Shown piece by piece: positions 1-8,065 of a stretch of DNA of 42,019 bases. The translations under genes were made by a program, and so were the position numbers. The DNA comes from a virus. Within the stretch, counting starts at the first letter, position 1; the number at the start of each line of letters is the position of its first letter. The notes beneath the pieces are model-generated. The model made no database searches, had not been told where the DNA came from, and saw only the letters and a program-made list of their open reading frames with translations. The DNA is taken from IMG/VR virus record IMGVR_UViG_3300046683_000633, positions 1-42,019 of that record. One strand, written 5' to 3'.

Positions 1-48
1 CCGTGCGCGGTCAGGAAGCGGGCGACGACGGCCTCGGACTGGCCGATG
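1..48. repeat. Left copy of the terminal overlap
   Basis: Bases 1-48 match 41972-42019 with 3 mismatches in 48, near the inner end of the match. Both copies code for the same stretch of the SNF2 helicase (the motif after HRIGQ), so this is one locus cut open. The mismatches change Gln-Ser-Glu to Gln-Arg-Glu. This looks like contig ends over population variants rather than a true virion terminal repeat. Confidence 0.85.
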
Positions 49-1256
49 CGGTGGATGCGGCAGGCGGCTTGCGCGTTGTCGGCGGCGCTGAACGACGATT
101 CGACGAAGATGACGTCGGAGCAGTGGCAATTCGGGCCGACCAGGGTAAGCCCGGTGCCGGCGGCCTGTATGTTACCTATAATGATACGGCAGGAATGGTC
201 GCCAAGGAAACGATTGACGGCGGCGGTACGCTCCCGGCTTGTCGAGGCGCCGACGATCATCGCCGGCTGCCAGTCGGCAAGACCCTGGATAAGGCCGTCG
301 ATCACCGATGTGTGGTGGGCGAAGACCAGCACTTTTTTGTTAGCCGGCAAATTAGTCAGGAAGTCATCGATGTACTCTATCGCCGGCAGGCACTTGGCGA
401 CGCCAAGCAGCCGGCGCAGCCGCATGATGTGTTCCTCACCCGATGCCGAGAGGTACCTGAGGAAGGCGTCGTCGTCGTCAATGACCGGCATCGCCGGCGC
501 CGCCATGCTGGACACCGCCAGCGGCACGACGTCGTAGCGGATCGGCGGCAGGTCTTTCAGCACGTCCTCCTTCCTGACCCTGACCATGAAGCCTTCGAGC
601 CTTCTCCTGAGTTCGGGCAAATTCTTGGAACCCTCGATCACCCTGACCGAGGGGCCGCTGCCGAAACGCTTCGAGACGACGCGGCAGAAGACGTCCTCGA
701 ACTCCCACTGCGTCATCACCGACCTGCCAGCCTGGATGGCGCCGGGATGCAACGCTCGGAGGATCGGGTAGAGTTCGCCGGCATGGTTGGGCGCCGGGGT
801 GCCGCTGAGCGGTAGCGGGTAACCCAACTTCGAAAACATCTTGCCGAGGATGGCGCGGGTGCGGTTGGCGCCGGCGTTTTTCACGGCGGCGGCCTCGTCG
901 AGGATGGTCATGTCGAAGGTGGTGCCGGCGGCGATGGCGTCGGCGTAGGGGCTGCCCTTCTGGGAGAGCAGGCCGTAGGTGATGATGAAGACGCCGTCGC
1001 CCCGCAACGCCGAGAGGTCGGCGAGGCCCTGCACGGGGATCGGGCGGATGCCGGTCCACTTCCTGATCTCGGCGTCCCATACATATCTGCCGGATGCCTG
1101 GCAGATGATCAGCACCCGCCGCGCCTTGCGGCGCCTGGCGGCCTCCAGTGCGGTGCGGCTCTTGCCGAGGCCGGGGTCGAAGCCGAGATAGAGTTGTTCG
1201 CCGGCGGCGATGCGGTCGACGGCGGCGGCCTGGAAGGCATAGAGCGGGGCGTTCAT
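1..1256 (-). CDS. SNF2/DEAD-like DNA helicase (N-terminal 418 codons)
   Basis: Superfamily 2 ATPase of the SNF2 type found in phage replication modules, probably remodelling or unwinding DNA during replication or recombination. Starting at ATG 1256, residues 25-33 are the Walker A motif GFDPGLGKS, residues 119-123 (LDEAA) are motif II, residues 151-157 (SGTPAPN) are motif III, and HRIGQ near the left edge is the arginine-finger motif VI. The reading frame leaves the window at base 1 and is completed by 41902-42019, giving about 441 residues. The ATG overlaps the stop of the upstream gene (ATGA) and follows GGAGTAACGAC at 1259-1269. The family is certain; the exact role is inferred. Confidence 0.9.
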   Translation of the reverse strand, partial: MNAPLYAFQAAAVDRIAAGEQLYLGFDPGLGKSRTALEAARRRKARRVLIICQASGRYVWDAEIRKWTGIRPIPVQGLADLSALRGDGVFIITYGLLSQKGSPYADAIAAGTTFDMTILDEAAAVKNAGANRTRAILGKMFSKLGYPLPLSGTPAPNHAGELYPILRALHPGAIQAGRSVMTQWEFEDVFCRVVSKRFGSGPSVRVIEGSKNLPELRRRLEGFMVRVRKEDVLKDLPPIRYDVVPLAVSSMAAPAMPVIDDDDAFLRYLSASGEEHIMRLRRLLGVAKCLPAIEYIDDFLTNLPANKKVLVFAHHTSVIDGLIQGLADWQPAMIVGASTSRERTAAVNRFLGDHSCRIIIGNIQAAGTGLTLVGPNCHCSDVIFVESSFSAADNAQAACRIHRIGQSEAVVARFLTAH

Positions 1257-1579
1257 TGGTCGTTACTCCGGTTCACATTCACTTTCCTCAAAATCTGGTA
1301 GTGGTGGGCATGGTTGGGCGCGGACTTGGCGCTGTCCCAGACGCCGGTCTGTTGCAGCCAGCCCTGGCGAATGCAGTACATGGCCAAGGCCCCCCAGGCG
1401 TTGGGATCATGCGGAGGATAGTAACCCTGCGCCCGCGTGATGCGATGGCGGATGTCTTCGAACAGCCCCTCCCAGCCCACGGGAACACGTTTCAGGACGA
1501 ACTCACGAGCGCGGCGCTGCCACTCCTCGCGCTGGACCCGTTCGATGCCTTCATCGCGGCGGTCCTCGCCATCACTCAT
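1253..1579 (-). CDS. Small hypothetical protein, 108 aa
   Basis: No family recognised with certainty. The frame stays open upstream to 1666, but ATG 1579 (MSDGEDRRDEG) is preferred: it has an AGGGGTGG ribosome site and overlaps the upstream stop by 8 nt. The protein is charged at the N-terminus. It then has an aromatic, Trp- and His-containing second half (WEGLFEDIRHR, YYPPHDPNAWG, IRQGWLQQTG) that looks like a small folded domain. Its stop overlaps the helicase start, so the two are translationally coupled. Confidence 0.7.
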   Translation of the reverse strand: MSDGEDRRDEGIERVQREEWQRRAREFVLKRVPVGWEGLFEDIRHRITRAQGYYPPHDPNAWGALAMYCIRQGWLQQTGVWDSAKSAPNHAHHYQILRKVNVNRSNDQ

Positions 1580-1763
1580 GGTCGCCACCCCTGGTTGCGG
1601 ATGGCCTGGCCCAGAGGTAGCCGTCGCCGGATGGATAGAAGCGGGCGCGCTCCTCGCGCAGTTCAAGCCTGTCGATGCGCTCGGCCAGCGACATCATCCA
1701 GATGATGAGCGCCGTGTTGACGATGCCGATAAGCGGGATGGTGACGAGGTAGATATAGGTCAA
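1572..1763 (-). CDS. Single-pass membrane peptide, TTG start, 63 aa
   Basis: Short protein with one N-terminal hydrophobic segment (residues about 2-24, YLVTIPLIGIVNTALIIW) followed by a charged helix (ERIDRLELREERARF). It probably sits in the inner membrane with a cytoplasmic tail. The TTG start at 1763 is supported by GGAGTAACGAC at 1766-1776, nine bases beyond GGAG. The TAA inside that motif is the stop of the upstream resolvase gene, so termination and re-initiation are coupled. Function is unknown; a holin-like or regulatory role would be a guess. Confidence 0.65.
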   Translation of the reverse strand: MTYIYLVTIPLIGIVNTALIIWMMSLAERIDRLELREERARFYPSGDGYLWARPSATRGGDHE

Positions 1764-1765
1764 GC

Positions 1766-1776
1766 GTCGTTACTCC
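1766..1776 (-). promoter_or_regulatory. GGAGTAACGAC ribosome site deciding a TTG start
   Basis: The motif ends just before TTG 1763. Its TAA (1770-1772) is the stop codon of the upstream RuvC-like gene. The same 11-mer precedes several other genes here, which supports this unusual start codon. Confidence 0.7.
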
Positions 1777-2228
1777 TTGCGGCGGTGCATGAACCAGTGC
1801 CCCAGCAGCAGGGCGTCGGCCCTGCCATGATCCTTCTTGCGCTCCAGCCCGACGACGCCGGGATAGAGGCGGATGGCGAGCGCGCGGGCGCTTTCCTTGT
1901 CGGTGCCGATCAGCGACATACCCTTCTTCCACTGCGTCGGCGTCACCAGGTGGATGGGGACGCCGATGCTGCCCAGCACCCCGTGGATGATGCCGACGGC
2001 GACGCCGAATTTGAACGTCGAGGAGACGCCCTGGCGCGGCATCGAGGCGACACGCTCGACGACGGCGGCCTTGGGGTCGATGCCGCGCAGCCAGCGGGCC
2101 AGCTGCGCGGCATCCACCTGCCCGTCGACCACCGGCAGGTCGGTGACCGATGGGCTGTTCCCCTCCGGAAAGACAGCGACGGCGCCGGAGATGGCGCCGG
2201 GGTCAATGGCGATCAGCTGGACTGTCAT
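1770..2228 (-). CDS. RuvC-like Holliday junction resolvase
   Basis: RNase H-fold endonuclease of the RuvC type, expected to cut branched DNA before packaging or in recombination. Of 152 residues, the first strand carries IAIDPG (catalytic Asp9), AAVVERV holds Glu58, and the C-terminal KKDHGRADALLL provides the last acidic pair (Asp133, Asp138). The length is close to the family norm. ATG 2228 overlaps the stop of the methyltransferase-like gene (ATGA). An upstream GTG/ATG extension of four residues (MGDV) is possible but less likely. Confidence 0.85.
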   Translation of the reverse strand: MTVQLIAIDPGAISGAVAVFPEGNSPSVTDLPVVDGQVDAAQLARWLRGIDPKAAVVERVASMPRQGVSSTFKFGVAVGIIHGVLGSIGVPIHLVTPTQWKKGMSLIGTDKESARALAIRLYPGVVGLERKKDHGRADALLLGHWFMHRRKE

Positions 2229-2881
2229 GACGTCCCCCACTGGGCAGCCATGGCATCGGCGATGCCGGGATAGGTGCGGCTGCGGTTCTTCCAGCGGTCA
2301 TCGCTGGGCGACAGGCGGTTCTGGCCTGAATCGGTCTGGTTGGCCCAGCGTGGCCTGCCGTCGACATAGCGCGGCGCGACGGCACGGGTGGGCTGCAGCT
2401 TCGGCAGGCCCTTCAGCCACAGGCACGTCGCCTTGGAGGCGTCGTCGCCGAACTGATGCGGCTGCACGATCTGGTCGGCGGGGCGGATGCGGCTGCCGAT
2501 GGCGCCAATGGGGTTCTCGATGGCGATGCGCGCAATCGGCAGCGCCATGATGCGACGCACGGTGTCGAGAGCTTCCTCGCGGGCGGCGCGGCGCTCGGCG
2601 CCGGCCAGTGTGCCGGGCTTCAGCTTCTGGTGGTAGGGGCCGTCGGTGAAGGCCCACGCGGCACTGCCGGTGAGATAGGTGCAGGTCGGATGGAAGATGG
2701 CCAGATCAGGCCAGCAGCCACTTTTACGCAAGGCGTCCAGCGCGACGAAGACATCGCCGACCATGTGCCCGGCGCCGGCGTCCTCGCTGTCGAGCAGATC
2801 GGCGCTGTGGGTCCGGTGGCCCAGCGCCCGGAACCGCCGGCGCAGCGCGCCGGAAGTTTCCATGCCGATGAAAACGTTCAT
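2225..2881 (-). CDS. DNA cytosine methyltransferase-like protein
   Basis: 218 residues resembling the phage proteins annotated as DNA (cytosine-5) methyltransferase. The N-terminus MNVFIGMETSG fits a SAM-binding first strand. HPTCTYL (residues 64-70, Cys67) matches the catalytic PC loop in variant form, and IENP (121-124) matches the ENV motif. It is much shorter than a full C5 methyltransferase and has HPTC rather than PPC, so activity is uncertain; modifying phage DNA against restriction is the natural inference. The frame continues upstream to 3109, but ATG 2881 has a GGAGTAACGGC site (2883-2893) whose TAA ends the upstream gene. Confidence 0.75.
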   Translation of the reverse strand: MNVFIGMETSGALRRRFRALGHRTHSADLLDSEDAGAGHMVGDVFVALDALRKSGCWPDLAIFHPTCTYLTGSAAWAFTDGPYHQKLKPGTLAGAERRAAREEALDTVRRIMALPIARIAIENPIGAIGSRIRPADQIVQPHQFGDDASKATCLWLKGLPKLQPTRAVAPRYVDGRPRWANQTDSGQNRLSPSDDRWKNRSRTYPGIADAMAAQWGTS

Positions 2882-2886
2882 TGCCG

Positions 2887-3198
2887 TTACTCCGTTGAAG
2901 GCGCCTTGAGGTCCTTCTCGACGTTCCTGATCAGCCCGGCTTCGATGCCAAGCTGGATGAATACCGGCAGCCACGCCGGCGGGATCGAATTGCGCAGGCG
3001 CCAGCCGACAATCGACGTCGGCGGCACCCTCGAATATCCGCGCCCGACGAGGTCCTCGACGATCTGGTCCTCGCGACCGAGGCCGAGGATCAATTCGTCG
3101 AAGCGCCACACCGGCGGGATGTAGGTGACCTTACCGCCGCTGCCGGAGGCGGCGCGGCGGCGAAGCCGTTTCTTCCTGATTGGAATGTCAGTCTTCAT
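2887..3198 (-). CDS. Helix-turn-helix DNA-binding protein (carph-isopro-like)
   Basis: 103 residues. A basic N-terminus (RKKRLRRR) is followed by a helical region ending in GWRLRNSIPPAWLP (about residues 65-78). That matches the recognition-helix signature of small phage HTH proteins that read W-x-x-R-x-x-IPP. A role as transcriptional regulator of the divergent promoter region about 300 bp away is inference. ATG 3198 has AAGGAG and overlaps the preceding gene by 11 nt. The stop is the TAA inside the next gene's ribosome motif. Confidence 0.7.
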   Translation of the reverse strand: MKTDIPIRKKRLRRRAASGSGGKVTYIPPVWRFDELILGLGREDQIVEDLVGRGYSRVPPTSIVGWRLRNSIPPAWLPVFIQLGIEAGLIRNVEKDLKAPSTE

Positions 3199-3469
3199 CG
3201 CTTCTCCTTGCCAGCTTCAGGCTGCGGACCTCGCTCGCCTTGATGTAGGGTTCGATGGCGTCGCGACCGAAGGCGGCGATCAGCGCCGGCTTGTCGAGGG
3301 TCTCGCGGACGGACGCCTGGACGAAGGCGGTGAAGTTGACGCCGTCGCGCTCCTCATTGGAGGCATCCAGGAGGTAAGCGCGCAGCACCGCCTCGCGGGC
3401 TTCCAATTGCTTGATGGCGTCGCGGATGGCGCCGAGTTCGTCGGCTGGATGTAAATTTGCAATGTTCAT
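3188..3469 (-). CDS. First minus-strand early gene, hypothetical, 93 aa
   Basis: Not recognised. Residues about 10-40 form a charged, coiled-coil-like helix (AIRDAIKQLEAREAVL). The second half (FVQASVRETLDKPALIAAF) is also helical. It is the promoter-proximal gene of the minus-strand block, read from the promoter at 3510-3538. ATG 3469 is preceded by GGAGTAACGAC (3472-3482) at the same spacing as other genes with this motif. It overlaps the HTH gene downstream, indicating an operon. Confidence 0.75.
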   Translation of the reverse strand: MNIANLHPADELGAIRDAIKQLEAREAVLRAYLLDASNEERDGVNFTAFVQASVRETLDKPALIAAFGRDAIEPYIKASEVRSLKLARRSDED

Positions 3470-3485
3470 TTGTCGTTACTCCTGT

Positions 3486-3515
3486 TTGACGTTGAATTGT
3501 TGAAACCACGATATA
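3486..3515 (+). promoter_or_regulatory. Candidate sigma70-type promoter for the plus block
   Basis: TTGACG (3486-3491) and GATATA (3510-3515) are 18 bp apart, about 80 bp upstream of the polymerase ATG. The match is moderate, and no better plus-strand pair was seen in this region. Confidence 0.4.
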
Positions 3516-3538
3516 GCGCTTGCTTTTGAAGAGTTCAA
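3510..3538 (-). promoter_or_regulatory. Candidate sigma70-type promoter for the minus block
   Basis: On the minus strand TTGAAC (3538-3533) and TATATC (3515-3510) are separated by exactly 17 bp, about 40 bp upstream of ATG 3469. The -35 overlaps the TTGAA-gag-TTCAA palindrome, which would suit repression. Confidence 0.6.
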
Positions 3539-3591
3539 GCCTTATTTTGCAATTGTTCAATTTTATCCCAAACCGGAGAAACGACACGAAA

Positions 3592-5508
3592 ATGACCGTT
3601 TTGCATTGCGACGTTGAAAGCTTCAGCAGCCTCGATCTGAAGAAGGTCGGCGTTGAAAACTATGTTCGCGCTCCTGGCTTTGCCGTTACCGTTTTTGCTT
3701 GGGCCTTCGACGACGAACCAGTGCAGTCGGTGCAGTGGCCCCACACCCAACGACTTCCTGAGCGGGTGCTTGATCACATTCGTAGCGGAGAGGGCATCAA
3801 GGCGTGGAACGCCGCGTTCGAGTGGCATGTCCTGAAACTGCATTACGGCATCGTTCTGAAGCATGAAGCCTGCAACTGTGTCATGCAGAGGTCCTTGGCG
3901 TGGGGGCTGCCGGGGTCGTTGCAGCTGGCCGGCGAGGCGATTGGCGCCGCGGTGGTCAAGGACGACACGGCGCGGCGGCTGATGCTGTCGATGGGCAAGC
4001 CACGTAGGGATGGCACGGGGTGGCATGAGGACCGCAGCGGCAAGGCGGTGCGGATGCTCGACGACCTGGCGGCGTATTGCCGGAGGGACGTCGACGCCGA
4101 ACGCGAACTCGACCGGATGATCCCGGCGCTGTCGGCGGAGGAGAAGGCGTTGTCGGTGGTCGACGCCGAGATCAACCAGATGGGGGTGCTGATCGATCTG
4201 GTGGCGGTGCGCGCGCTGAAGAAGGCCGCCGAGACGGAACGCTGGGGGCTGGACGCCGAATGCGCGGTGCTGACGTCGGGCGCGGTGACCTCAGCCGGCA
4301 CCCAGTCGGAGAAGCTGCTGGCGTGGCTGCAAGGCGAGAATGTCATTCTGAAGGACACGACGAAGGAGACCATCGCCGCGTGGCTGGCGCCGGGCAGGCG
4401 GCTGCATCCACGTGTGCGCAGGGTGCTGGAAATCCGGCAGGCGGTGGCGAAGAGTTCGCTGGCGAAGTTGGACGCGATGGCGGCGGTGGCGTCGGTGGCG
4501 GACGAGCGGGCGCGGAATTTGTTGCAGTTCTATGGCGCCGGGCGAACCGGGCGCTGGGCCGGAAGGCTGATCCAGGTGCAGAACCTGCCGCGACCCGACA
4601 GGGGGATGAACGCCGACACGGTGATCGGCGTGGCGCAAAGGGATGCCGGCGGGCTGGGGATGTTCTGGGGCAAGCCGATGCGGGCGATCTCGGGGGCGTT
4701 GCGGGGCTGCCTGGTGGCGCGGCGGGGGTGTGTGCTGGTGTCGGTCGACCTGTCGCAGATCGAGGCGCGCATCACGGCGTGGCTGGCGGGGCAGGAGGAC
4801 GTGCTGCAGGCGTTTCGCGAGCAGAGGGACGTCTACACCCTGCAGGCGGCGGCGGTGGGCTCCAGCGACCGCCAACTGGGCAAGGTGCTGGTTTTAGGTT
4901 GCGGCTACGGTATGGGGCCGGAGAAGTTCAGGCAAACGGCGGCTGAACAGTATGGGGTGGTGCTGTCGGCGATGGAGGCCGAGGCGGCGCTGCGGGGGTG
5001 GCGGGCCGGCAACGACAAGATCGTTCGGTATTGGTACGCCATCGAGGATTGCGTCAAGGCGGCGGTCAGGAAGCCTGGGGTGGCGGTATGGCTCGACCAT
5101 GGGGTGGCCGCCGGCGTCGGGCCAGATGGGGTGCTGATGCTGAGGAAGCCGGGTGGTGGGCGGCTGGCCTATCATGGGATGAGGTTCTCGGACGGCGGCC
5201 TGGTGTTCTCGGGCTTGAACGGCAAGACCAAGAAGTGGGGGACGGAAAGGACATACGGTGGCCGGCTGGTCGAGAACCTGGTGCAGGGGGTGGCGCGCCA
5301 AGTGATGGCGCTGGGGATCACGGCGTCGCATCGGGCGGGGTGGACGCCGATTATGTCGGTACACGATGAAATCGTCTGGGAAGTGCCGGAGAGGGGCGCC
5401 GCCGGCACTGCCGTCGTGCTCAGGGACCTGATGATCCGGGGGGCGTCGTGGAGCGGCGGGCTGCCGCTGGCGGCGGAATACAAGATATCGCGTCGCTTCG
5501 GCAAGTGA
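3592..5508 (+). CDS. DNA polymerase, family A, with 3'-5' exonuclease domain
   Basis: Phage replicative polymerase of the Pol I family, 638 residues. Exonuclease motifs are intact: Asp7-x-Glu9, Asn73 in NAAFEWH, and Tyr162-x-x-x-Asp166. In the polymerase domain, FYGAGRTGRWAGR (about 313-325) leads into the fingers, SVDLSQIEAR (384-393) is motif A, RQLGKVLVLGCGYG (427-440) is motif B, and HDE (591-593) is motif C. The frame is open upstream to 3520, but ATG 3592 follows GGAGAAACGAC. It is the first gene of the plus block and is followed by a terminator at 5552-5586. Confidence 0.95.
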   Translation: MTVLHCDVESFSSLDLKKVGVENYVRAPGFAVTVFAWAFDDEPVQSVQWPHTQRLPERVLDHIRSGEGIKAWNAAFEWHVLKLHYGIVLKHEACNCVMQRSLAWGLPGSLQLAGEAIGAAVVKDDTARRLMLSMGKPRRDGTGWHEDRSGKAVRMLDDLAAYCRRDVDAERELDRMIPALSAEEKALSVVDAEINQMGVLIDLVAVRALKKAAETERWGLDAECAVLTSGAVTSAGTQSEKLLAWLQGENVILKDTTKETIAAWLAPGRRLHPRVRRVLEIRQAVAKSSLAKLDAMAAVASVADERARNLLQFYGAGRTGRWAGRLIQVQNLPRPDRGMNADTVIGVAQRDAGGLGMFWGKPMRAISGALRGCLVARRGCVLVSVDLSQIEARITAWLAGQEDVLQAFREQRDVYTLQAAAVGSSDRQLGKVLVLGCGYGMGPEKFRQTAAEQYGVVLSAMEAEAALRGWRAGNDKIVRYWYAIEDCVKAAVRKPGVAVWLDHGVAAGVGPDGVLMLRKPGGGRLAYHGMRFSDGGLVFSGLNGKTKKWGTERTYGGRLVENLVQGVARQVMALGITASHRAGWTPIMSVHDEIVWEVPERGAAGTAVVLRDLMIRGASWSGGLPLAAEYKISRRFGK

Positions 5509-5551
5509 ACGCTAGATGGTGTGTCTGGACTTGATTGGCCGGCTCAACGAA

Positions 5552-5586
5552 AATAGCCACCCCGTGGGCAGGGGTGGCTATTGTTT
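5552..5586 (+). terminator. Rho-independent terminator after DNA polymerase
   Basis: Perfect 12-bp stem AATAGCCACCCC (5552-5563) and GGGGTGGCTATT (5571-5582) with a 7-nt loop, followed by a short T-rich stretch. It lies 44 nt after the polymerase stop. Confidence 0.8.
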
Positions 5587-5728
5587 CGTATCCGAATGGG
5601 GTTCGAATGGCGGACGGCTGCGAAGCGGGGAAGCCTGTCCGAGATACCGCCGGAGTAACGACAAACCTACGATACCGACGCAGGGCAATCCCGCTCCGCG
5701 TCATGAGATATAGGCCACGGAGGCTTTC
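5587..5728. other. Intergenic gap with an orphan GGAGTAACGAC motif
   Basis: No convincing gene lies between the terminator and the primase ATG. The only notable element is GGAGTAACGAC at 5652-5662, identical to the ribosome motif used elsewhere here but with no usual start codon in range. A new promoter for the primase-helicase pair is expected here; no clear consensus pair was found. Confidence 0.4.
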
Positions 5729-6289
5729 ATGACAATACGCAACGCCGACACCCTGATGTATCTGAAAGAGGCTTTCGGGGACAGGTGGGAACAGGCCTGG
5801 GTGGAATGGGGGACGTTCGACGGCGGGGGTCTTTTCCGCAGGAACGGATACGGGAGGGTCGGCAAGCTGGCGGAAGGAAGTCCGCCGGAAGACCAGGCGG
5901 TCTATGTCTGCTGCGGGCTTTTAAAACCGGGTTCGACGCGGCGCTGCATCGAGAATGTGTCGCGGGTGCATGTGCTGTGCATCGACGACGTCGGCAGCAA
6001 GATCGATCTGGCGGACATGGAAGCCGGGGTCGGGATGGGCCTGGTGCCGGAGCCGTCGGCGACCATCGAAACGTCGCCGGGAAATTTCCAGTGGCACTAT
6101 TTCATCGCCGGCGGCATGGAGGTCGAGCAGTACAGGGCGCTGCGCAAGGCGATGCGGTCGAACGCAATCCACGGGCATTCCGACGCGATCTCCCCGGCGA
6201 ACCTCATAAGGCTGCCGATGGGCGTCAACGGCAAACCCGGCATGGCGCGGCACGATGTCGCCGTCCAGCAGTGGGGGATAAGCTCATGA
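5729..6289 (+). CDS. Archaeo-eukaryotic primase-like (RepB/prim-pol type) protein
   Basis: 186 residues that look like the catalytic domain of a phage primase of the AEP superfamily, which would prime DNA synthesis for the helicase encoded next. Visible signatures are VLCIDDVGSK (metal-binding acidic pair), SPGNFQWHYFI (sugar/nucleotide contact strand with His) and NLIRLPMGVNGK near the end. The stop overlaps the helicase ATG (ATGA), so primase and SF3 helicase behave like a split primase-helicase. AGG/GGAGG precedes ATG 5729. The fold is assigned by motif, not by search. Confidence 0.7.
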   Translation: MTIRNADTLMYLKEAFGDRWEQAWVEWGTFDGGGLFRRNGYGRVGKLAEGSPPEDQAVYVCCGLLKPGSTRRCIENVSRVHVLCIDDVGSKIDLADMEAGVGMGLVPEPSATIETSPGNFQWHYFIAGGMEVEQYRALRKAMRSNAIHGHSDAISPANLIRLPMGVNGKPGMARHDVAVQQWGISS

Positions 6290-8058
6290 CGTACAGCAGC
6301 GAGGACCTGCTGACGTGGTTCGGCGGCGGCGCGCCGGTGACGCCGGCGCCGCCGGCGGGAGCTTTGCTGGCACCCTCGGAGGCGCTGCTGAAGGCGGTGC
6401 TGGCGCGGCTGCCGAATGACGGTGTGGCGCCTTACTGCAACTCGTATGAGGCGTGGATCGAGTTCGGCCTGGCGCTGTACGGCGCGACCGGAGGCGAGGG
6501 GCTGGAGTTGTGGGAGGACTGGTGTTCGACGCAGGTGCAGCAGGTGGACGAGACGGCGAAGTGGGCGTCGTTCTCGGCGACGGGGCTGGGGTGGGATACG
6601 CTGTGCATGTACGAGGACACGATGGGGACGGGGTCGCGGTCGGCAATCGCGGCGCTGGTGTTCGACGACGGCGAAGTGGCGCCGGTGGCGCCGGCGGCTG
6701 GAGTGGCTGGGTTACCGCGCGCCATGCAATTGAAATACGCCGAGGACATCGCGCGGCGGTGGGGGTGGCGGATGCGCTACGTACTCGACCGCAAGGCGTG
6801 GGCGGAGTTCGACGGTGTCGCGTGGCGGCATCTGCCGTCGAAGGTCAAGCTGGCGGGAAGGGCGGCGATGGCGATGGCGAGGTCGGCACCGCCGAAGGCA
6901 CGGGGGGAGCATGACGTCACGACGCTGTCGTTTCTGGATGGGGTCGAGGGGCTGTGCCAGCAGATGCCGGCGCTGCAGTGCCGCGAAACGGATTTCGACC
7001 GGGATGTCTGGCTGCTGGGGACGCCCGGGGGGACAGTCGACCTGCGGACGGGGGTGCTTGGGGTGGCGAAGGCGTCGGATTTGATATCGAAGGTGACGGC
7101 GGTGGCGCCGGCGGCTGGGGTGACGTGTCCGCGATGGTTGCGGTTTCTGGACGAAGTGACCGAAGGCGACCTGGCGTCGGTGGCGTTCCTGCAGCAGTGG
7201 GCGGGGTACTGCCTGACAGGACTGACCATCGAGGAGAAGATTCTGTTCCTGTATGGGCCGGGTGGCAACGGCAAGAGCAAGTTTTCGGACATGCTGGCTT
7301 GGGTGCTGGGCGATTACGCGGCCAAGCCGGTGGCGGACCTGTTCATCAAGAAGGCGCACGGCATGGGACATACGTCGAAATTGGCGATGCTGTCGGGGGC
7401 GAGGCTGTGCACCATCTCGGAGGTGCCGGCTGGGGCGCAGTGGGACGAGGGGCTGCTGAAGGATATCACGGGTGGGGGTGTGGTGACGGCGGGTTTCAAG
7501 CATAGGGATGAATTCAGTTTCGAACCCCGGTTCAAGCTGCTGGCATACGGCAACCATCAGCCGACGTTTCCAGGCGGCATCGACGAGGCGATCCGCCGGC
7601 GGTTCATGATGATGGAGTTCCGCTTTCAGCCTAGGGTTGTGGACCTGGAGTTGATGGACAAGCTGAAAGGCGAGGCGCCGGGGGTGCTGCGGTGGATGAT
7701 CGAGGGGTGTTCGGCGTGGCGGAAAACGCGGCTGATCAAGCCGAAAAAGGTCGAGGATGCGACCGACGCGATGTTCAGGGAACAGGACCTCCTGGGGCAG
7801 TGGATCGGCGCCAGGATCGAAAAAGCGAGGGGCGCTGAAGTCTTGGTATTGACGTTGTTCAAGGACTGGATCGAGTGGCGAAACCAGCAGGGAAATCACG
7901 AGCTTTTTGACAGCGTAACGGTATTCGGCAAGGAATTGGTGGACCGAAGGGGCTTCGCAAGGAAGCGGATCAACAGCGGAAATGTGTATCAAGACATCAA
8001 AATCAGAGGGACTTCGGGTGTAGGGTTCGACGTTTTCGGCAATCCGCTAAGCCCTTGA
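6286..8058 (+). CDS. SF3 (D5-like) replicative helicase with PriCT domain
   Basis: 590 residues. An N-terminal PriCT-2-like region (about 35-110, with WIEFGLALYG and WEDWCS) links to the primase. LLGTPGGTVDLRTG (about 243-256) is the usual D5-N lead-in, and GPGGNGKS (324-331) is Walker A. The acidic Walker B strand lies in LCTISEV, and LLAYGNHQP is the sensor loop, followed by an arginine-rich helix (EAIRRRF). It forms the hexameric fork helicase working with the adjacent primase and polymerase. The open frame extends upstream to 5785, but ATG 6286 overlaps the primase stop. Confidence 0.92.
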   Translation: MTYSSEDLLTWFGGGAPVTPAPPAGALLAPSEALLKAVLARLPNDGVAPYCNSYEAWIEFGLALYGATGGEGLELWEDWCSTQVQQVDETAKWASFSATGLGWDTLCMYEDTMGTGSRSAIAALVFDDGEVAPVAPAAGVAGLPRAMQLKYAEDIARRWGWRMRYVLDRKAWAEFDGVAWRHLPSKVKLAGRAAMAMARSAPPKARGEHDVTTLSFLDGVEGLCQQMPALQCRETDFDRDVWLLGTPGGTVDLRTGVLGVAKASDLISKVTAVAPAAGVTCPRWLRFLDEVTEGDLASVAFLQQWAGYCLTGLTIEEKILFLYGPGGNGKSKFSDMLAWVLGDYAAKPVADLFIKKAHGMGHTSKLAMLSGARLCTISEVPAGAQWDEGLLKDITGGGVVTAGFKHRDEFSFEPRFKLLAYGNHQPTFPGGIDEAIRRRFMMMEFRFQPRVVDLELMDKLKGEAPGVLRWMIEGCSAWRKTRLIKPKKVEDATDAMFREQDLLGQWIGARIEKARGAEVLVLTLFKDWIEWRNQQGNHELFDSVTVFGKELVDRRGFARKRINSGNVYQDIKIRGTSGVGFDVFGNPLSP

Positions 8059-8065
8059 TATCATT

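Larger units (their letters stand above)
3470..3591. promoter_or_regulatory. Divergent early promoter/operator region
   Basis: This gene-free AT-rich stretch separates the two transcription blocks. It contains TTGAA/TTCAA half-sites at 3492, 3500, 3526, 3534 and 3556, including the palindrome TTGAA-gag-TTCAA (3526-3538). The two candidate promoters overlap here, so a bound regulator could switch both directions. The regulator's identity is not visible; the HTH gene at 2887-3198 is the obvious candidate. Confidence 0.6.

Noticed and set aside
5590-5625. GGTTCGAAT resembling a tRNA T-loop
   Set aside because: No pairing T-stem, anticodon arm or acceptor stem can be drawn around it, and it follows directly on a terminator.
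6712-7992. Minus-strand open frame of 426 codons across the helicase gene
   Set aside because: Arg/His/Pro-rich shadow of the SF3 helicase with no start context.
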